From: Myxococcales bacterium | GTDB taxonomy: Bacteria; Myxococcota; Polyangia; Fen-1088 | Assembly: GCA_003153875.1 (NCBI GenBank) | Contig: PMBY01000158.1 | Span: forward strand, 29,678-35,984 | DNA: 6,307 nucleotides | Direction: 5' to 3' | In this document: piece by piece, positions 6,145 to 6,307 of the stretch | Numbering within the stretch: position 1 is the first letter of the stretch | How the letters are laid out: every line of letters begins with the position of its first letter | Notes under the pieces: generated by a model | Database searches by the model: none | What the model was told of the DNA's origin: nothing | The model's input: only the letters and a program-made list of their open reading frames with translations | Made by a program: the position numbers and the translations under genes

Positions 6145-6307
6145 CTGAAGCGGCTTTTCTAGATTCGGGGATCTTCATCGCGTTCCTGAACCGCCACGAC
6201 CAGTGGCACACACAGGCTACTGCTCTGTTTAGCCTGGCGCGGCCACGCTGGAGCACATCGTATCTGGTTATTGGCGAGGCCTACTCCTGGTTCTTGCATC
6301 GGTATGG
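6141..6307 (+). CDS. PIN-domain toxin, VapC-like (N-terminal part, runs off window)
   Basis: From GTG 6141, translationally coupled to the antitoxin, the first 55 residues read as the start of a PIN-domain ribonuclease. AFLDSGIFIAFLNRHDQWH carries the first catalytic Asp (D8), and STSYLVIGEAYSWFL carries the second acid (E46) at the normal spacing. VapC-type toxins are about 130-140 residues, so well over half lies beyond the window and completeness cannot be judged. Gene order, overlap and the operator upstream all fit a type II TA pair. Confidence 0.8.
   Translation, partial: MTEAAFLDSGIFIAFLNRHDQWHTQATALFSLARPRWSTSYLVIGEAYSWFLHRY

Overview
The window looks like an accessory, heavily rearranged stretch of a GC-rich deltaproteobacterial genome, most likely Myxococcota (Polyangia-like). 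The clues are two Sec/lipobox lipoproteins, one with a Gly/Ser/Thr-rich linker followed by a Cys-rich part ending in a CGDG...EQCD (DUF4215 / 'myxococcus Cys-rich repeat') motif, and one opening into WGS..GELFIAG propeller-like repeats. The species cannot be fixed from the sequence.

Layout, left to right. (1) 1-671, minus strand: the start of a lipoprotein gene that runs off the window, preceded by an OsmC/Ohr-family gene that has lost its N-terminal third. (2) 708-1511, plus: an apparently intact Cys-rich lipoprotein. (3) 1612-1862, plus: the middle of a DnaQ-type 3'-5' exonuclease, missing Exo I and everything after Exo II. (4) 1784-2517, minus: a FitAB/VapBC-type toxin-antitoxin pair with a tandem palindromic operator. 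The toxin gene runs into the exonuclease remnant and takes its stop codon from the opposite strand. (5) 2518-2928: no intact gene. It holds what looks like the 3' tail of an IS91-type transposase and a hairpin-rich end abutting a GTTC, next to the broken end of a sulfatase gene. (6) 2929-5204, minus: remnant of a co-transcribed unit of TPR protein (fragment), GT87/DUF2029 membrane glycosyltransferase (intact), and YejM-like membrane sulfatase (frameshifted and truncated). (7) 5250-5771, minus: the GTPase half of HflX without its N-terminal domain. (8) 5890-6307, plus: a second toxin-antitoxin pair (RHH antitoxin, PIN toxin) with an inverted-repeat operator abutting the antitoxin start codon; the toxin runs off the window.

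Taken together, six of the recognisable coding segments are broken pieces, while the apparently intact genes are two toxin-antitoxin pairs (one cut by the window edge), two lipoproteins (one cut by the edge) and one glycosyltransferase. This fits a recombination or insertion graveyard in which stabilising TA modules persist. A chimeric or error-containing assembly could explain part of it. No rRNA, tRNA or CRISPR array was seen. I did not find a convincing new multi-gene system. The best leads are the junction structures: a near-identical palindromic repeat at two gene breakpoints, the IS91-like end, and the TA insertion into the exonuclease gene.
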